This document shows positions 6,936 through 8,271 of a DNA stretch of 8,271 nt, one piece after another (the first letter of the stretch is position 1; every line of letters begins with the position of its first letter). Origin of the DNA: Halobacteriovoraceae bacterium (GTDB lineage: Bacteria; Bdellovibrionota; Bacteriovoracia; Bacteriovoracales; Bacteriovoracaceae); the NCBI GenBank assembly GCA_018663815.1, contig JABJPQ010000674.1, positions 1 to 8,271 of the forward strand, read 5' to 3'. Position numbers and translations under genes: made by a program. A model generated the notes under the pieces. That model ran no database searches and had not been told where the DNA came from. It saw only the letters and a list, made by a program, of their open reading frames with translations.

Positions 6936-7577
6936 TTAATCCAGTTGCTCACGAGCTAATATTTCAAGTTTTTCCGCTGTCACATCCTCGGCTTTTAAAT
7001 ATTCACCTACCCGCAGCTCAACAGTTCCAAACCAATTTTTAAGCAAAACAGATGGCTGACTAAGGGCTTTACCATTGTGTTTACGACTAAAGAAACTCCC
7101 CCATAACCCATGCAAGGTCATCGGGACAACAGGAACTGAAATTGTTTTTAGCATTGTTTCGATGCCTCGTTTATACTCCCCTAGCTCTCCAGTTCGGGTT
7201 ATATTTCCCTCAGGAAAAATACAAACAATCTCGCCATCTCTAAGAGTTTGTTCAATTGTTTTCATTGCATTTATTAAAACTTTTCGATCTTCACTCTTAC
7301 CTGCAATAGGAATAACCTTTGCATCTTTAAAGAATCTCTTTAACGCTCCTATTTGAGTAAACTTATAATAGAGAACATAACGAATAGGTCGTTTAATTGT
7401 GGCAGAGATAATTATCCAATCAACAAAACTAACATGATTACAAGTTAGGATGCACCCACCAGACTTGGGTATATTCTCTTCTCCAACAACTCTAACTCGG
7501 TAAGCAATTCGAGAAAGAAATACGGCTAAAAATCGCAGCGTAAACTCAGGTAATACTGTATAAATATAAATTGCAGC
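6936..7577 (-). CDS. PlsC-type acyltransferase domain, C-terminal part of a frameshifted MFS-acyltransferase fusion
   Basis: In this frame 213 residues run to the TAA at 6938-6936. PlsC enzymes transfer an acyl chain from acyl-ACP or acyl-CoA to a lysophospholipid or lysophosphatidic acid. The signature blocks appear in order: NHVSFVD (7439-7419, the catalytic HxxxxD), AKVIPIAG after a basic patch (block II region), FPEGNITRTGEL (from 7217, FPEG block III) and VPVVPMTLHGLWGSFF (block IV). LHGLWGSFF and VRVVGEENIP are characteristic of acyltransferase domains fused to LplT-like MFS transporters, as in Aas-type proteins. The frame is open to a TAA at 7586-7584, and no ATG, GTG or TTG occurs before the ATG at 7265. 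That ATG lies after the catalytic HxxxxD block, so it cannot start a working enzyme. The sequence right after the frameshift (IYIYTVLPEFTLRFLA) is what normally joins the MFS domain to PlsC. No AMP-binding (acyl-ACP synthetase) domain follows. If the shift is real, this half is probably not made. Confidence 0.82.
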   Translation of the reverse strand, partial: AAIYIYTVLPEFTLRFLAVFLSRIAYRVRVVGEENIPKSGGCILTCNHVSFVDWIIISATIKRPIRYVLYYKFTQIGALKRFFKDAKVIPIAGKSEDRKVLINAMKTIEQTLRDGEIVCIFPEGNITRTGELGEYKRGIETMLKTISVPVVPMTLHGLWGSFFSRKHNGKALSQPSVLLKNWFGTVELRVGEYLKAEDVTAEKLEILAREQLD

Positions 7578-8271
7578 AAAAGATTAAGCAAAGACCAAAT
7601 CCCAAAAATTTGCGGCATAGTTAAACCAATTTGATAAAAAATAGTTAAAAGAACTGCTGTAAGTACCATGAAAAGAGCATTCAAAATATTAAGGCCAGCT
7701 ATAACCCTAGATCTTTCTCCTTCAACAGATTTTTGTTGAACAAAAGTATATAAGGGCACAGTAAAGAAGCCTGAAAAAATAGAAATTCCAAGTAAATCAA
7801 TCATCATACGATAATGAATTGGTGTTTGAAAAAAACTAGTAAAAGTCACTACCTCTTGAGTCAGTCTTAGAGGTTCTCCAATTAAAAAGAGATCAAAAAT
7901 AAACAGACTCATTCCAAATGAACCAATAGGAACAAGACCAAGTTCTAATCTTTCTCTACTTAAACGTTCGCACAAAATATTTCCAATCGCCACACCGATA
8001 CTAAAAAGTGCTAAAAATAAAGTAACGACATGTTCATTTCCTCCAACTATATTTTTCACATAACCGGGAAACATCGATAAAAGCGCTGCTCCTAAAAACC
8101 AAAACCAAGAAATTCCTAACACAGACAAAAAGACGGGTTTAGACTTAGTGGTAATTTTTAAAATATCAATTGTTGGTTTAAATAAGCCCCATTTAATTTT
8201 TAATTCTTTGGCCGTTGCAGCTAATGGCCGTATTTTCATACTAAAAATAGTTCCAACGATAGCAAACGCAA
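7526..8271 (-). CDS. MFS transporter domain (LplT-like), N-terminal part of the frameshifted fusion, cut by the right edge
   Basis: The frame is open from the right edge (ten more codons upstream of the ATG at 8239) to a TAG at 7528-7526, giving 247 residues. It holds the C-terminal half of a major facilitator: six hydrophobic segments, beginning FLSVLGISWFWFLGAALL, VVTLFLALFSIGVAIGNIL, LGLVPIGSFGMSLFIFDLF, LLGISIFSGFFTVPLYTFV, IAGLNILNALFMVLTAVLL and IFGIWSLLNLLLQF. The phrases LGISWFWFLGA, CERLSRERLELGLVPIG and GERSRVIAGLNILNALF are those of LplT-like lysophospholipid flippases fused to acyltransferases. The last 15 or so residues (QFIFIQYYLSLRCDF) do not look like a natural end; the other frame continues the family sequence. 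The ATG at 8239 sits in the central loop after TM6 and is not a real start. The likely role is moving lysophospholipid to the inner leaflet for re-acylation by the attached PlsC domain. Confidence 0.83.
   Translation of the reverse strand, partial: AFAIVGTIFSMKIRPLAATAKELKIKWGLFKPTIDILKITTKSKPVFLSVLGISWFWFLGAALLSMFPGYVKNIVGGNEHVVTLFLALFSIGVAIGNILCERLSRERLELGLVPIGSFGMSLFIFDLFLIGEPLRLTQEVVTFTSFFQTPIHYRMMIDLLGISIFSGFFTVPLYTFVQQKSVEGERSRVIAGLNILNALFMVLTAVLLTIFYQIGLTMPQIFGIWSLLNLLLQFIFIQYYLSLRCDF
7578..7581 (-). other. Probable frameshift site joining the MFS and PlsC reading frames
   Basis: The minus strand reads AATCTTTTGCTGCAATTTAT here, with four T residues at 7581-7578. Adding one T would give Asn-Leu-Phe-Ala-Ala-Ile-Tyr-Ile-Tyr, joining SLLNLF of the MFS frame to AAIYIYTVLPEF of the acyltransferase frame and restoring one continuous protein. 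As read, the MFS frame stops 50 or so bases later. A one-base loss in a homopolymer is a common true mutation and a common sequencing error. Confidence 0.75.

Noticed and set aside
6936..7265. A separate short acyltransferase gene starting at the ATG at 7265
   Set aside because: The same frame encodes the essential NHVSFVD block and other conserved sequence upstream of this ATG, so a 109-residue product would lack the catalytic His/Asp.
7075..7356. Plus-strand open frame opposite the acyltransferase
   Set aside because: It is an antisense shadow of the PlsC coding sequence; its composition mirrors the other strand.
7574..7590. Programmed -1 ribosomal frameshifting
   Set aside because: The zero-frame codons AAT CTT TTG do not form an X-XXY-YYZ heptamer, and I see no strong stimulatory hairpin just downstream; an indel or sequencing error is simpler.
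7526..8239. A complete MFS gene starting at the ATG at 8239
   Set aside because: The frame stays open to the right edge and the ATG falls in the middle of the transporter; the first six membrane segments lie outside the window.

Overview
The window is AT-rich (roughly mid-30s % GC by eye) bacterial chromosomal DNA from a Gram-negative organism. Two tandem lipoprotein genes, one with an outer-membrane beta-barrel-like domain, require an outer membrane. The low GC, the very large Met-zincin lipoprotein and the MFS-acyltransferase fusion would fit a Bdellovibrionota lineage such as Bacteriovoracales. That placement is an impression from gene content, not something the sequence proves. I see no rRNA, tRNA, CRISPR array, insertion sequence or phage gene.

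Layout from left to right. (1) Positions 1-1121, minus strand: a cation diffusion facilitator (CDF) metal exporter, complete at its N-terminus and cut by the left edge. It appears to have its own extended -10 promoter placed so close to the ATG that the transcript may be leaderless. (2) Positions 1146-1179: a good intrinsic terminator that separates it from the next unit. (3) Positions 1201-6143, minus strand: a two-gene operon. The upstream gene (5106-6143) encodes a lipoprotein with a Lys/Val/Thr-rich tether followed by a beta-barrel-like domain. The downstream gene (1201-5097) encodes a 1298-residue lipoprotein zinc protease with the full HExxHxxGxxH metzincin motif and a Met-turn. The first stop codon lies inside the Shine-Dalgarno sequence of the second gene, so the two are probably translationally coupled. 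(4) Positions 6144-6274: a compact divergent promoter region. (5) Positions 6275-6910, plus strand: a PAP2-superfamily membrane phosphatase or headgroup transferase with AUR1-like motifs. (6) Positions 6936-8271, minus strand, convergent: the C-terminal half of an MFS transporter (LplT-like) followed by a PlsC acyltransferase domain. This looks like one fused gene broken by a one-base frameshift in a short T-run at 7578-7581; it runs off the right edge.

The lipoprotein operon looks like a secreted proteolytic or surface module of the cell envelope. The right-hand genes point to phospholipid remodelling: lysophospholipid or phosphatidic acid acylation opposite lipid phosphate removal. The strongest points for a second look are the frameshifted MFS-PlsC gene, the coupled lipoprotein pair, and the possibly leaderless CDF gene.
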